Below, one piece after another: positions 50,064-59,543 of a stretch of DNA of 64,000 nucleotides; the first letter of the stretch is position 1; the number at the start of each line of letters is the position of its first letter. The position numbers and the translations under genes are program-made. The notes under the pieces are model-generated. The model worked only from the letters and a program-made list of their open reading frames with translations. It was not told the origin of the DNA and searched no databases. This DNA comes from Acidobacteriota bacterium (lineage in GTDB: Bacteria > Acidobacteriota > Holophagae > Holophagales > Holophagaceae), in the NCBI GenBank assembly GCA_021794095.1, contig JAJYRN010000005.1, forward strand, positions 1-64,000, written 5' to 3'.

Positions 50064-52271
50064 ATGTTTGACATCGAAGCTTCCCTCGACGCCCGGCTGC
50101 TGGCCGGCCCCCGGAACCGCCCCACGGTGGTGTTCCCGGAGGCGCTGGATCCCCGCACCCTTGAGGCGGTCTGCTTCCTGGGGCGCTTCGTCCGGCCGGT
50201 GTTTCTGGCCTCCGAAGCCGACGTGCGCGACAGGGCGAACCGGGAGGCGGATCGCCTGGGCCGCGACCGGGTGGAATACATCCTCTCCGAAAGCACCTTC
50301 GTGGATCCGGCCGCGCGCCCCGACCTCCGGGAGGAGTTCGCCCAGGCTTGCCTCGCCTTTGCCCGGGCGAAGGGCCGCGCCATGGACCTGGAGGAGGCCC
50401 GCCGCCTTGTCCTGGAACCCGGTCGTTTCGGCATCTGGGCGGTAAAACAGGGGCACGCCGACATGGTGGTGGGCGGCGCCACCCATGAGCCCAAGGACTT
50501 CTTCCGGCCGATGGTGGAACTTCTGACCCAGCGGAGCGTGGCCTGCGAGGCCGGGGTGTTCGTGCTGCCCGAATCGCATCCCGAGGATGTCTATCCACGG
50601 AACATCGTCGTCTTCGGCGATGTGGGCGTGAACGCCACCATGACGCCGCGCACCCTGGCAGAGGTGGCCGTGGGCACCTGCGCCGTGGCCCGCGACCTGA
50701 TTCCCGAGGACGTGCTGCCCGAGATCCGCTGCGCCATGGTGTCCTACTCGAACCGGGGCAGCGACGAGGGGCCTTCGCCGGAGCTGGTGCGGCAGGCCGC
50801 CGAACTGGTGCCGGAGATCCTGGCGGAGCGGATCCGCCATGCGGAGCGCTACGCCACCATCCACATCCGCGGCGAAGTCAAAGTGAGCGTGGCCCTCTCG
50901 CGGCGATCCGCCGGCCTCTACCATGCGGATGGCCTGCCCTGGGAGGGCGCTCCAAACGTGATCGTGTGCCCCAACCTGGACATGGGGAACCTGCTCTACC
51001 ACCTCTACGCCACACGGTTCCCAGAGGCCCGGAAGTTCCCGGTGATGTTCGGCCTGCTGTTCCAGGGGGTGGACCTGGCGATGGACTGCACGCCGGAGGA
51101 TATCCGGCTGGCGGTGAAGGCCTCGGTGATGCGCCTGCACGCCTACGGCCACTGGCAGCGGACCCCGAAGGACACCTTCTTCCGCCGTCATCGCGTGCTG
51201 GTGCTGAATCCCGGATCCACCTCCACCAAGACCTCGGTTTTCGAAGGGGACGAGGAGCGGTTCACCGAGGAACTCCAGCACGCCGCGGAGGATCTCAAGG
51301 CCTTCGAAGGCAGACCCATCACGGATCAGTTCGCCTTCCGCAAGGAGGCCGTGCTGAACTTCCTGGCGGGCAAGGGGCTCACCATGGCGGACATGGATGC
51401 CGTATCCGGCCGCGGCGGCCTGCTGCGGCCCATCGCCCACGGCACTTGGCGGGTGGGGCCCGCCATGCTGGAGGATCTCCGGGGCGGCGGGCGAGGCGAA
51501 CACGCCTCGAACCTCGGTGCGCTCATCGCGGCGGAGCTGGTCGCGGGCACCAGCAAGCCCGCCTACATCGTGGACCCAGTGGTGGTGGATGAGGCCGAGC
51601 CCAAGGTCAGGATTTCCGGCCTGAAGGAACTGCCGCGCCGCGTGATCAGCCATGCCCTCAACCAGATCGCCACGGCCCGGCGTTTCGCTGAGGAGCGGGA
51701 GACCTTCTACGAGCGGGTGAACGTCATCGTGGCGCACCTGGGCGGTGGCATCACCGTGGGCGCCCACCACCGGGGTCGCTACGTGGATGTGAACAACGGG
51801 CTGGATGGCGAAGGGCCCTTCTCCCCCCAGCGCACGGGCACCCTGCCGGCCGGCCAGCTCATCGAGCTGTGTTTCTCGGGCAAGTACACCAAGGCGGAAT
51901 TGAAAACCCTCAACAAGGGGCGCGGTGGTCTCCTCAACCTGCTCGGCACCTCGGACATGCGTGAGGTCGAACGCCGCATGGCCGACGGCGATGCCGAGGC
52001 CAAGCTGGTGTTCGATGCCATGGCCTACCAGATCGCCAAGGCCGTCGCCGCGCTGGTGCCCGCCTTCGAAGGCGAGGGCGTGGATGCCGTGCTCCTGACG
52101 GGTGGATTGGCCCGCTCCCAGAAGCTGGTCGCCGAGCTGCGCCGGCTCACCTCGGCCCTCGGCTGCCCCGTCCAGGTCTATCCCGGCGAAAACGAGATGG
52201 CCGCCCTCGCCAAGGGCGCCCTCCGCGTCCTCTCCAGTCGCGAAACCGCCAAGGACTACCCGCCGCAGTAG
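50064..52271 (+). CDS. Fused phosphate acyltransferase-acyl kinase (Ptb-Buk type)
   Basis: The 735-residue protein has two enzymes in one chain. Residues 1-~370 are a phosphate acetyl/butyryltransferase: FPEALDPRTLEAV, VVGGATHEP, VFGDVGVNATMTPRTL and the late SYSNRGSDEGPS. Residues ~375-735 are a butyrate/acetate-type ASKHA kinase: phosphate loop VLVLNPGSTSTKTSVF, VAHLGGGITVGAHHRGRYVD, and GVDAVLLTGGLARSQ. Together they would turn acyl-CoA plus ADP into acid plus ATP through an acyl phosphate. The wording of the kinase half is closest to Buk. A separate Ptb gene lies at 53135. Acyl-chain length is unproven. Confidence 0.88.
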   Translation: MFDIEASLDARLLAGPRNRPTVVFPEALDPRTLEAVCFLGRFVRPVFLASEADVRDRANREADRLGRDRVEYILSESTFVDPAARPDLREEFAQACLAFARAKGRAMDLEEARRLVLEPGRFGIWAVKQGHADMVVGGATHEPKDFFRPMVELLTQRSVACEAGVFVLPESHPEDVYPRNIVVFGDVGVNATMTPRTLAEVAVGTCAVARDLIPEDVLPEIRCAMVSYSNRGSDEGPSPELVRQAAELVPEILAERIRHAERYATIHIRGEVKVSVALSRRSAGLYHADGLPWEGAPNVIVCPNLDMGNLLYHLYATRFPEARKFPVMFGLLFQGVDLAMDCTPEDIRLAVKASVMRLHAYGHWQRTPKDTFFRRHRVLVLNPGSTSTKTSVFEGDEERFTEELQHAAEDLKAFEGRPITDQFAFRKEAVLNFLAGKGLTMADMDAVSGRGGLLRPIAHGTWRVGPAMLEDLRGGGRGEHASNLGALIAAELVAGTSKPAYIVDPVVVDEAEPKVRISGLKELPRRVISHALNQIATARRFAEERETFYERVNVIVAHLGGGITVGAHHRGRYVDVNNGLDGEGPFSPQRTGTLPAGQLIELCFSGKYTKAELKTLNKGRGGLLNLLGTSDMREVERRMADGDAEAKLVFDAMAYQIAKAVAALVPAFEGEGVDAVLLTGGLARSQKLVAELRRLTSALGCPVQVYPGENEMAALAKGALRVLSSRETAKDYPPQ

Positions 52272-52283
52272 GCAAAGGGAGCT

Positions 52284-52373
52284 GGACACGGAGGACACAG
52301 AGGGGCGCAGAAGACACGGAGAAGAGCCCGTTGTTTTCTGTGTCCTCTGTGCGCTTCCGTGTCCTCTGTGGCC
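52284..52373. repeat. Mirrored GGACACAGAGG-type repeat between convergent genes
   Basis: The left arm (GGACACGGAGGACACAGAGG from 52284 to about 52320) and the right arm (TCTGTGTCCTCTGTGCGCTT onward to 52373) form an imperfect inverted repeat around GAAGAGCCCGTTG. It lies 12 bp after the Ptb-Buk stop and 9 bp before the nitroreductase stop, and could terminate both. Confidence 0.75.
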
Positions 52374-52382
52374 CGACCTTCT

Positions 52383-53096
52383 TCAGTCCCCGTAGAACCG
52401 AGCGAACTCGGAGACCGGCGCCCGTTCGGTGATGAGTTGGTTTTCGGGGGCGCCAGGATCGGCGTAGCCGAGGGCCATGCCGCAGACGAGCATCTGGTCG
52501 GGACGGAAGGCCAGTTCCTCGGCGACGATCCGGTGGAACTGGGTGAAGGCCGCCTGGGGACAGGTGTGCAGCCCCCGGGCCCGGGCCGCGATCATGACGC
52601 TCTGGAGGAACATGCCGTAGTCCAGCCAGCTGCCGGTTTCCATCACCCGGGCGATGCTGAAGATCAGCCCCACCGGCGCGTCGAAGAAGCGGTAGTTCCG
52701 GCCATGCTGCTCGTGCATCCGCGCCTTGTCCTCCTTGGCGATGCCGAGGAGCCGGTAGAGATCCCAGCCCACCTTGCGGCGCCGCTCCAGGAAGGGGGAA
52801 GTCCATTCCTTCGGGTAGTAGGCGTACTCCTGTTGATGCTCGGCCAGCGCTTCGGGATCGTCATAGACGGCGAGGATCCGGTCGGAGAGGCGCTGCCGCG
52901 CCGCGCCCGTCAGCACATGGACCTGCCAGGGCTGCGTGTTGGTGCCGGAGGGCGCCCGGGAGGCCACCGCCAGAATCTCCTCCACGCATTCCCGGGGCAC
53001 GGGCGTGGGCAGAAAGGCACGCATGGAGTGGCGCGTGGCGATTGCCGCGTCCACGGCGGCCGTCTCGGTTGGGCTGGGCGGGGTGAACAGGTCCAC
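52383..53096 (-). CDS. Nitroreductase-family FMN oxidoreductase (GTG start likely)
   Basis: A ~237-residue FMN enzyme. N-terminal AIATRHSMRAFLPTPVP is the FMN phosphate-contact pattern. SRAPSGTNTQPWQVHVLTG follows, and the C-terminal part carries FLQSVMIAARARGLHTCPQA and LGYADPGAPENQL. The GTG at 53096 has GGAGG with a 6-base spacer, whereas ATG 53117 has none, so the shorter form is preferred. It would use NAD(P)H to reduce nitro- or quinone-like compounds; the natural substrate is not evident. Same strand and 38 bp downstream of ptb. Confidence 0.87.
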   Translation of the reverse strand: MDLFTPPSPTETAAVDAAIATRHSMRAFLPTPVPRECVEEILAVASRAPSGTNTQPWQVHVLTGAARQRLSDRILAVYDDPEALAEHQQEYAYYPKEWTSPFLERRRKVGWDLYRLLGIAKEDKARMHEQHGRNYRFFDAPVGLIFSIARVMETGSWLDYGMFLQSVMIAARARGLHTCPQAAFTQFHRIVAEELAFRPDQMLVCGMALGYADPGAPENQLITERAPVSEFARFYGD

Positions 53097-53134
53097 GGAA
53101 GATCCTCCGGTTCCCATTCTGCCCGACCCGCGCC

Positions 53135-54037
53135 TCAGGCCAGCAGGGCCGCCAGGGCGATGGAGCTGAGCTTGGTCTTGGCGGTGTCGCCGCGGCTGCT
53201 GAGGACGCAGGGCACCTTCGCGCCCGCCACCACCGCGGCGATCTCGGCGCCCCCCAGCTTGGTGCCGGCCTTGTAGAAGGTGTTGCCCGCCTCCAGATTG
53301 GGGAAGAGCAGGCAGTCGGCATCGCCGGCCACGGGGCCAGTCATGCCCTTGATGCGGGCGGATTCGGGATCAATGGCGCCATCCAGCGCCATGGGGCCGT
53401 CCACGAAGGCGCCCTTGATCTGGCCCCGGTCGGCCATCTTCGAGAGCAGCGCCGCCTCGGCGCTGGAGCGGAGCCTGGGCTGGACCGTCTCAGAGGCCGA
53501 CAGCACGGCCACCTTCGGCGTCTCCACGCCCAGAGCCCGCGCCGTCGCGACGAGATAGCCGAGAATGGCGACCTTCTCCTTCAGCTCGGGTTCGGGAATC
53601 ACGGCCACATCACCGGCCACGAGCAGCTTGGGATGGCCCGGGTGCTCCATGACCGTCACGTGGCTGAGGATGGCGCCGGGCTCCAGCAGGCCCTGGTCCT
53701 TGGCCAGGATGGCCTTCATGTACTTCTCGGTGCTGAGGAGGCCCTTCATCAGCAGGTCGGCCTCGCCGAACCGGACCATGGCCACGGCCTTGGCGGCGGC
53801 TTCTGTGTCTGTGGCCACGTGGACCATGCGGAACCGCTCCTTGGCCAGGCCGAGCTCCTGGAGAACCCGGTTCATCACGGGTTCATCGCCTACGAGGATG
53901 GCTTCCACCAGACCTGCCTCCACAGCGGCGTTCACGGCTTCGAGGGTGTGCGCGTCGTTGGCCCAGGCCACCACAAGGCGCTTGCGGGGGCGGTCCTGCA
54001 CGGCGCGGAGGAGGTCGTCGAGGGTGTTGATCCGCAT
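53135..54037 (-). CDS. ptb: Phosphate butyryltransferase
   Basis: The 300-residue enzyme converts butyryl-CoA and phosphate to butyryl phosphate and CoA. The length and motifs match Ptb rather than Pta: RPRKRLVVAWANDAHTLEAV, GEADLLMKGLLSTEKYMKAI, LSHVTVMEHPGHPKLLVAGD, SASETVQPRLRSSAEAALLS and DCLLFPNLEAGNTFYKAGTK. There is no N-terminal regulatory domain. With the convergent Ptb-Buk fusion it makes a second acyl-phosphate-forming activity in the same locus. Its ribosome site is weak (AGG only). Confidence 0.93.
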   Translation of the reverse strand: MRINTLDDLLRAVQDRPRKRLVVAWANDAHTLEAVNAAVEAGLVEAILVGDEPVMNRVLQELGLAKERFRMVHVATDTEAAAKAVAMVRFGEADLLMKGLLSTEKYMKAILAKDQGLLEPGAILSHVTVMEHPGHPKLLVAGDVAVIPEPELKEKVAILGYLVATARALGVETPKVAVLSASETVQPRLRSSAEAALLSKMADRGQIKGAFVDGPMALDGAIDPESARIKGMTGPVAGDADCLLFPNLEAGNTFYKAGTKLGGAEIAAVVAGAKVPCVLSSRGDTAKTKLSSIALAALLA

Positions 54038-54147
54038 GGCTGCTACCTGTCCAAGGCGCCGGCATCCCGGCGGGTCCGCGAGGAAGGTAGCATGGTCCCC
54101 ATGGCCACCTCTGTGAGCTTCCGCACGTTCGCGCCCGGGAACAGGCC

Positions 54148-54858
54148 GTGAACCTCGTGCTGCTTTGCCCCGAGGATCTGGTGGCCCCGGACCGGGCCCT
54201 GCTGACGGGCCGGCGCCTCGCGCACGTGCGGGAGGTCCACCGGGCCACCGTGGGCGATGACCTGGCCGTGGGGCTCCTGGGCGGAAAGATGGGCCGGGGG
54301 CGGCTGTTGCGCCTCGATGACGAGGCGCTGGAACTTACGTTGAGCCTCGACCAGGCGCCTCCTCCCAAGCTGCCCCTGACCCTGGTGATCGCCGTGCCCC
54401 GGCCCAAGGTGCTGAACCGCGTGGTGGCCGCGAGCGCCAGCCTGGGGGTGGCGCGGATCATTCTCGTGAATGCCTGGAAGGTGGAGAAGGCCTACTGGTC
54501 GAGCCCCCGCATGGCACCCGAGAACCTGCGCCAGCAGATGATCTTGGGCCTGGAGCAGGCCAAGGACACAGTGTTGCCCGAGCTTCGGCTGGCGCGCCTT
54601 TTCCGGCCCTTCGTGGAGGACGAATTGCCGGTTCTCGTGGCGCAGGGCACCGGCCTGGTGGCCCATCCCGCCTCCGGCGAATCTCTCCCGCGCATCCTGG
54701 TGGCCCCCGTGACGCTGGCCATCGGTCCCGAAGGCGGCTGGATCGAAGCGGAAATCCAGAGTCTCCTGCGTGCAGGGATGCGTCCCCTCGATCTGGGCCC
54801 CCGGATTCTCCGCACGGAAACGGCCCTGGCGGCCCTCGTGGGACGGCTGGCGTTCTGA
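54148..54858 (+). CDS. rsmE: 16S rRNA (uracil-1498-N3)-methyltransferase RsmE (GTG start)
   Basis: The 236-residue SPOUT methyltransferase uses SAM to methylate U1498 of 16S rRNA. An N-terminal PUA-like part (RRLAHVREVHRATVGDDLAV) precedes a C-terminal knot domain: VLNRVVAASASLGVARIILV, APENLRQQMILGLEQAKDTV, the SAM loop LAIGPEGGWIEAEI and LGPRILRTETALAALVG. GTG at 54148 is the only suitable start before the first strand (MNLVLLCPEDL). It is divergent from ptb. Confidence 0.94.
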   Translation: MNLVLLCPEDLVAPDRALLTGRRLAHVREVHRATVGDDLAVGLLGGKMGRGRLLRLDDEALELTLSLDQAPPPKLPLTLVIAVPRPKVLNRVVAASASLGVARIILVNAWKVEKAYWSSPRMAPENLRQQMILGLEQAKDTVLPELRLARLFRPFVEDELPVLVAQGTGLVAHPASGESLPRILVAPVTLAIGPEGGWIEAEIQSLLRAGMRPLDLGPRILRTETALAALVGRLAF

Positions 54859-54885
54859 AAGGGGGCGGGTCGCGCCTGCCTGCGG

Positions 54886-56736
54886 TCAGCTCCCGGCGGC
54901 CCGCGCCCAGGCCTTGGCGGCCTGCTGCACACGCGCCAGCTCATCCGGTGTCCAGGCCTGGGGTGGCCGTTTTTCGGCCAGGCACTCCTGGCTCAGGGCC
55001 GCCAGGGGGGCCCAGAGCGAGGGTGGCTCCAGGCGCAGGCCGTCGAGGGCGGTGACCAGTCGAAGCCGGATGGGCCAGGGATTGCGGTCGTTCCAGGCTG
55101 CCAGCAGGTGATCCTGGAGGCTCTGGAAGGTCTCCGCCTCCATGGGTGGAGCGGGTTCAGCATGGGCCAGCACCAGGGCTTCCACGGCGATGGTGTGGAG
55201 ATGGGGTTGTTTCAGGTCGGCCACCTTGTCTCCAAGGGCCTTGGCGATGCCAGGCTCCGCCATATTCCGCAGCGCCTCAGCCAGGGCAGTCTGGAGGGCC
55301 GAGGACTGTCCGCTGTGGAGCAGGTCCAGGAGCATCGGTGCCGTGTCCCGGGCCTGAAGCGTCCCCAGGGCCTCCAGTAACGCCAGATGCCACTCGATCC
55401 GCTCCGAGCGCTGGATCTCGGCGACCAGATCCGGGGCCAGGGCGCGGAGCTGGTGCAGGGCGATGAAGCGCAGGGCCAGTGCCCGTTCTTCAGGCTGGGA
55501 ACTGGCCAGCAGGTCAAGGGCCTGCCGCTCGGGATCCTCCAGGTGGCCAAGATGGAACAGGGCCCGCTGCGCATGATCCTGGATGGCGTCCCGGCAGGCC
55601 TTCAGCAGGGCAGGGCGGAGGGCCTCTTGACGGCGTTCGCCGAGGATCTCCAGGGCCGCCAGGCGGCAGACCGGATCCGAGTGATCCAGCAGAAGGTCCA
55701 GCCGTGCCTGGTCTTCGGGGGCGACCAGCCGTGCCAAGGCGCGGGCTGTGCCGTCCCGCCCCGTCAGCTCCTGGAGGGCATGTTCCAGATGGGGCAGTAC
55801 CGCCTCGACAGGGCAGCAGCCCTGGAGCGCCAGATCGCTGAGTCCCTCGGCGGCAGTGTCCACGGCATAGCTCAGGCGGCGGGCGCGCAGGTGGAGTTCG
55901 TCGCCAGCTTCCCGCAACTTGCCGGCCACTTTGGGGGCCTTTCCTTCCAGGGCGAGATCCTGCAATTCCAGCAGGAAGGCCCGGAGCGGGCCCTCCGGTT
56001 CCTCGTCCACCCGTGCCATGACTGCTTCGCGCATGGCCGGGACGGTGAGGAGCCGGAAGTCGCCCAGGAGTGCCTTGAGGCGCCGGTCCTCCAGAGCATC
56101 ACCATGGGCCTCGGCCAGGAAGTCGGTCAGGAAGGCCGCGGATTCCGGCGTGGTGATAAAGGTGATGAGGCGGAGCGCATGCCGGAAGATGAGCAGATCC
56201 GGATGCTGGAGGGCCATTTTCAAAGGCTCCAGGCTTGCGGGTTCCAGGAGACCGGCCAGCCGGTGGGCGGCTTCGTTGGCGGCGCTGGGGTTCTGGCTGC
56301 CTTCCAGCAGGCGTCCCATATGGAAACGGAACGCTTCGGCCGGATCGCTGCGGGCGAGCACCTCCGCCACTTGGTTCTGGTACTGGGGCGTCGCCCGGAT
56401 CACGGCCAGTTCCTGGAGGGACGCGAGGGCCGCTTGAGAGGGGATGCGGCCCAGGGCCTCGGTTCCGGAATAGAAGATCCCGGTATCCAGCTCGTGGCGA
56501 AGGAGGCGGTCCAGGACCGGGATCCATTCCGGCCAGGGGTGGTAGAAGGCCGCCTCGGCAGTCAGGAGGCGCAGGAATCGCGGTGCGGTGGGACGCAGAA
56601 CCCGGGAGGCGAGTTCCTCCACTGCGGGCGGCCCCAATTGCGAGATGTCCCGGAAAAAGGCCAGCAGGCTGGGCCTATCCGAGGCGTTGAAGTGGTCCAG
56701 CAGATTCCGGAATGAGTCGAGGGCGTCCACAGGCAT
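54886..56736 (-). CDS. HEAT-repeat protein, about 616 residues
   Basis: A soluble, alpha-helical, Leu/Ala-rich protein with no signal peptide or catalytic motif. Helical-pair repeats of 30-35 residues run throughout (LQELAVIRATPQYQNQVAEV, SDPVCRLAALEILGERRQEA, DHAQRALFHLGHLEDPERQA, SALQTALAEALRNMAEPGIA), as in HEAT/PBS-lyase repeat scaffolds. The start at 56736 (MPVDALDSFRNLLDHF) is preferred because the upstream ATG at 56769 abuts the hairpin repeat; neither has a strong ribosome site. Likely a protein-protein scaffold. The PilZ gene lies upstream on the same strand. Confidence 0.72.
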   Translation of the reverse strand: MPVDALDSFRNLLDHFNASDRPSLLAFFRDISQLGPPAVEELASRVLRPTAPRFLRLLTAEAAFYHPWPEWIPVLDRLLRHELDTGIFYSGTEALGRIPSQAALASLQELAVIRATPQYQNQVAEVLARSDPAEAFRFHMGRLLEGSQNPSAANEAAHRLAGLLEPASLEPLKMALQHPDLLIFRHALRLITFITTPESAAFLTDFLAEAHGDALEDRRLKALLGDFRLLTVPAMREAVMARVDEEPEGPLRAFLLELQDLALEGKAPKVAGKLREAGDELHLRARRLSYAVDTAAEGLSDLALQGCCPVEAVLPHLEHALQELTGRDGTARALARLVAPEDQARLDLLLDHSDPVCRLAALEILGERRQEALRPALLKACRDAIQDHAQRALFHLGHLEDPERQALDLLASSQPEERALALRFIALHQLRALAPDLVAEIQRSERIEWHLALLEALGTLQARDTAPMLLDLLHSGQSSALQTALAEALRNMAEPGIAKALGDKVADLKQPHLHTIAVEALVLAHAEPAPPMEAETFQSLQDHLLAAWNDRNPWPIRLRLVTALDGLRLEPPSLWAPLAALSQECLAEKRPPQAWTPDELARVQQAAKAWARAAGS

Positions 56737-56771
56737 ACCAGGCTCTTCGTCCTGCCACCGTCTCGACATAA

Positions 56772-56868
56772 ACGAGGGGGGACCGCCTGCTCACTTTCGT
56801 TCGCGATGTCCCCCCTCGCGCACCCCCATGGTGTGCCCCGGCCAGGCCGGGACACGCCATCTGGCATG
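56772..56868 (-). repeat. Dispersed hairpin element with its linker hairpin (inverted copy)
   Basis: On the minus strand this reads the same composite as the 25-kb array: TGTCCCGGCCTGGCCGGGGC linker hairpin, then CGAGGGGGGAC...GTCCCCCCTCG (56773-56818), with a variant loop (ATCGCGAACGAAAGTGAGCAGG). It lies 10 bp after the PilZ stop and directly upstream of the HEAT gene. Confidence 0.9.
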
Positions 56869-56878
56869 ACCCCTGCGA

Positions 56879-57250
56879 TTACTCCCCTGCCTGCTGAGCC
56901 AGGACATGCGTATTGATCAGATCCTGCACCAGGGGGGTGATGGCGGTGAATTCCACCCCGACAAGGACGTAGCCCGTGGTCTTGCCTGGCACTTTGCCGA
57001 GCACCCGCACCACCACCCCATCGAGGGGAACGGGCGGGAGGTCGGCGTGTTCCAGGCGGAGCGCCTGGAGCAAGGCGCCCGCCTCCAGATCGGCGGCATC
57101 TACCATCTGGACTTCCAGGCCGCACCCGCAGGCGCTCAGATTGGCGAGACGGGCCTTGAGATCCCTGTGGGCAAGGCGGAAGCAGACGCCATAGGCCTTG
57201 CCGGCGGTGCTCAGCCGGGGGAACCGTCGGCGGTCGGATTCATCGGGCAT
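56879..57250 (-). CDS. PilZ-domain protein (probable c-di-GMP binding)
   Basis: The 123-residue single-domain protein has PilZ motif 1 RRRFPR at residues 7-12 (RxxxR) and motif 2 [12 protein letters not shown] ((D/N)xSxxG, about 37-48), with a following beta-barrel ([20 protein letters not shown]). By family it should bind cyclic di-GMP and change conformation, linking to motility or envelope control. The effector is unknown. The adjacent HEAT-repeat gene on the same strand is a possible partner. mtgA is divergent. Confidence 0.88.
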   Translation of the reverse strand: MPDESDRRRFPRLSTAGKAYGVCFRLAHRDLKARLANLSACGCGLEVQMVDAADLEAGALLQALRLEHADLPPVPLDGVVVRVLGKVPGKTTGYVLVGVEFTAITPLVQDLINTHVLAQQAGE

Positions 57251-57399
57251 GCAGCCTCCCGAGGCATTGTTCCATGGCCGAGGGCCGTTGCGGAGGTTCC
57301 GGAAGCCTGCGTCCGGGATGGCCGCACGCTATGCTCACCCATGGGAGCGACGGCTCGCCCAAGGAAATCAAGCTCTTCCACAGGACAGAAGGTGAAGGC

Positions 57400-58125
57400 A
57401 TGGCACAGAAGAGGGGCTGGAAACGGCGCCTGATGAAGGCGCTGGTCTGGGGCATGGGCGGATTTGTCGCGGTGACGGCCTTGTTGGTGCTGGTCTTCCG
57501 ATTCGTCCCGGTGGGGGTGTCGGCGCTCATGGTTGAACGCAAGGTGGAAGCCTGGCACAGCGGCCGGCCCTATGTCGCGCGCCACCGCTGGGTGCCCCTG
57601 GATGAAATCTCCCCCAACATGGGCGTCGCCGTCATCGCCGCGGAGGACCAGAACTTCCCCGACCATTTCGGGTTCGACTGGAAGGCCATCGAGAAGGCCT
57701 ACGTCCACAACGAGCACAGCCGGCGCAAGCGCGGCGCCTCCACGGTCTCCCAGCAGACCGCGAAGAACGTCTTCCTGTGGGGCTCCCGTTCCTGGGTCCG
57801 CAAGGGCTTCGAGGTGTGGTTCACCCTCCTGATGGAAACAGAGTGGCCCAAGCGGCGGATCCTGGAGGTCTACCTGAACAGCGTGGAATTCGGGGATGGC
57901 GTGTACGGCGTAGAGGCGGCGTCGCATATCTACTTCGGGAAATCCGCCAGCCGTCTCACCCCTTCGGAGGCGGCGCTGCTGGCCGCGGTGCTTCCCAACC
58001 CCCACAAATACCGGGTGAACGCGCCCAGCGACTACGTGCGCGGCCGGCAGGCCTGGATCCTCCGTCAGATGCGCCAGCTCGGAGGGCCCGAGGTCGTCAA
58101 GGAACTCGAAGGCGCATCACGTTGA
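57400..58125 (+). CDS. mtgA: Monofunctional biosynthetic peptidoglycan glycosyltransferase
   Basis: The 241-residue protein has one N-terminal membrane anchor ([20 protein letters not shown]) and a GT51 domain: catalytic Glu in [58 protein letters not shown] and [20 protein letters not shown]. There is no transpeptidase domain. It polymerises lipid II into glycan strands in the periplasm. ATG 57400 after AAGGTGAAGGC is chosen over longer in-frame starts, which only add non-conserved sequence. Divergent from the PilZ gene. Confidence 0.94.
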   Translation: MAQKRGWKRRLMKALVWGMGGFVAVTALLVLVFRFVPVGVSALMVERKVEAWHSGRPYVARHRWVPLDEISPNMGVAVIAAEDQNFPDHFGFDWKAIEKAYVHNEHSRRKRGASTVSQQTAKNVFLWGSRSWVRKGFEVWFTLLMETEWPKRRILEVYLNSVEFGDGVYGVEAASHIYFGKSASRLTPSEAALLAAVLPNPHKYRVNAPSDYVRGRQAWILRQMRQLGGPEVVKELEGASR

Positions 58126-58186
58126 ATGCGGCAAGATTCCAGTCGGCTGCCGCCAGCTTCCAGATGCCTGATTGCTGACAAGAGGG

Positions 58187-58214
58187 TTGGCAGAGGTTGG
58201 CTGCGGGGTAGAAT
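58187..58214 (+). promoter_or_regulatory. Sigma-70-like promoter of mdh
   Basis: TTGGCA at 58187-58192 and TAGAAT at 58209-58214 with a 16-bp spacer. The predicted start would leave a leader of about 15-20 bases before GAGGAGACCCACC and the ATG at 58239. Confidence 0.5.
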
Positions 58215-58238
58215 GAGCCAGCCTTGAGGAGACCCACC

Positions 58239-59228
<990 letters not shown>

Positions 59229-59249
59229 TCCCGCACGCACCGCTCACGG

Positions 59250-59280
59250 AAAGGGCAGGGGGTTCGCCCCCTGCCCTTTT
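59250..59280 (+). terminator. Intrinsic terminator of mdh
   Basis: A perfect 13-bp stem (AAAGGGCAGGGGG / CCCCCTGCCCTTT) with a TTCG loop is followed by TTT. It starts 21 bp after the stop codon. Confidence 0.93.
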
Positions 59281-59543
59281 TGAATCCGGATCTTCCACCC
59301 TGCGCAGGAATTCCTGTTGCGGGGTGATCAGGTCATCCAGCATGCGCTTGAAGCGTCCCAGATCCAGCACACTCTGCGTCATCTTGAAGATCTGCGGATG
59401 CATCGCGGCTGGGCGTCAACGATGGCAACGATTATTCCGTTCCAGCTCCTGAGCAGGAGATCTCCCGGCTCGGCCGGGGGAAGTTTTACGCCGTTCCAGC
59501 TCTTCCTCCACTGCTAGCCTAGGATCCAGTCCCGGGCTCCTGC
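59281..59543. other. Intergenic region upstream of the histidine kinase
   Basis: About 260 bp without a convincing gene. A minus-strand frame at 59221-59403 (60 codons, MHPQIFKMTQSVLDLGRFKR...) crosses the mdh terminator and is probably a remnant or chance. A direct repeat CCGTTCCAGCTC occurs at 59437-59448 and 59491-59502, and could be paired regulatory sites for the kinase gene. TAGCCT near 59515 is a weak -10. Confidence 0.3.
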
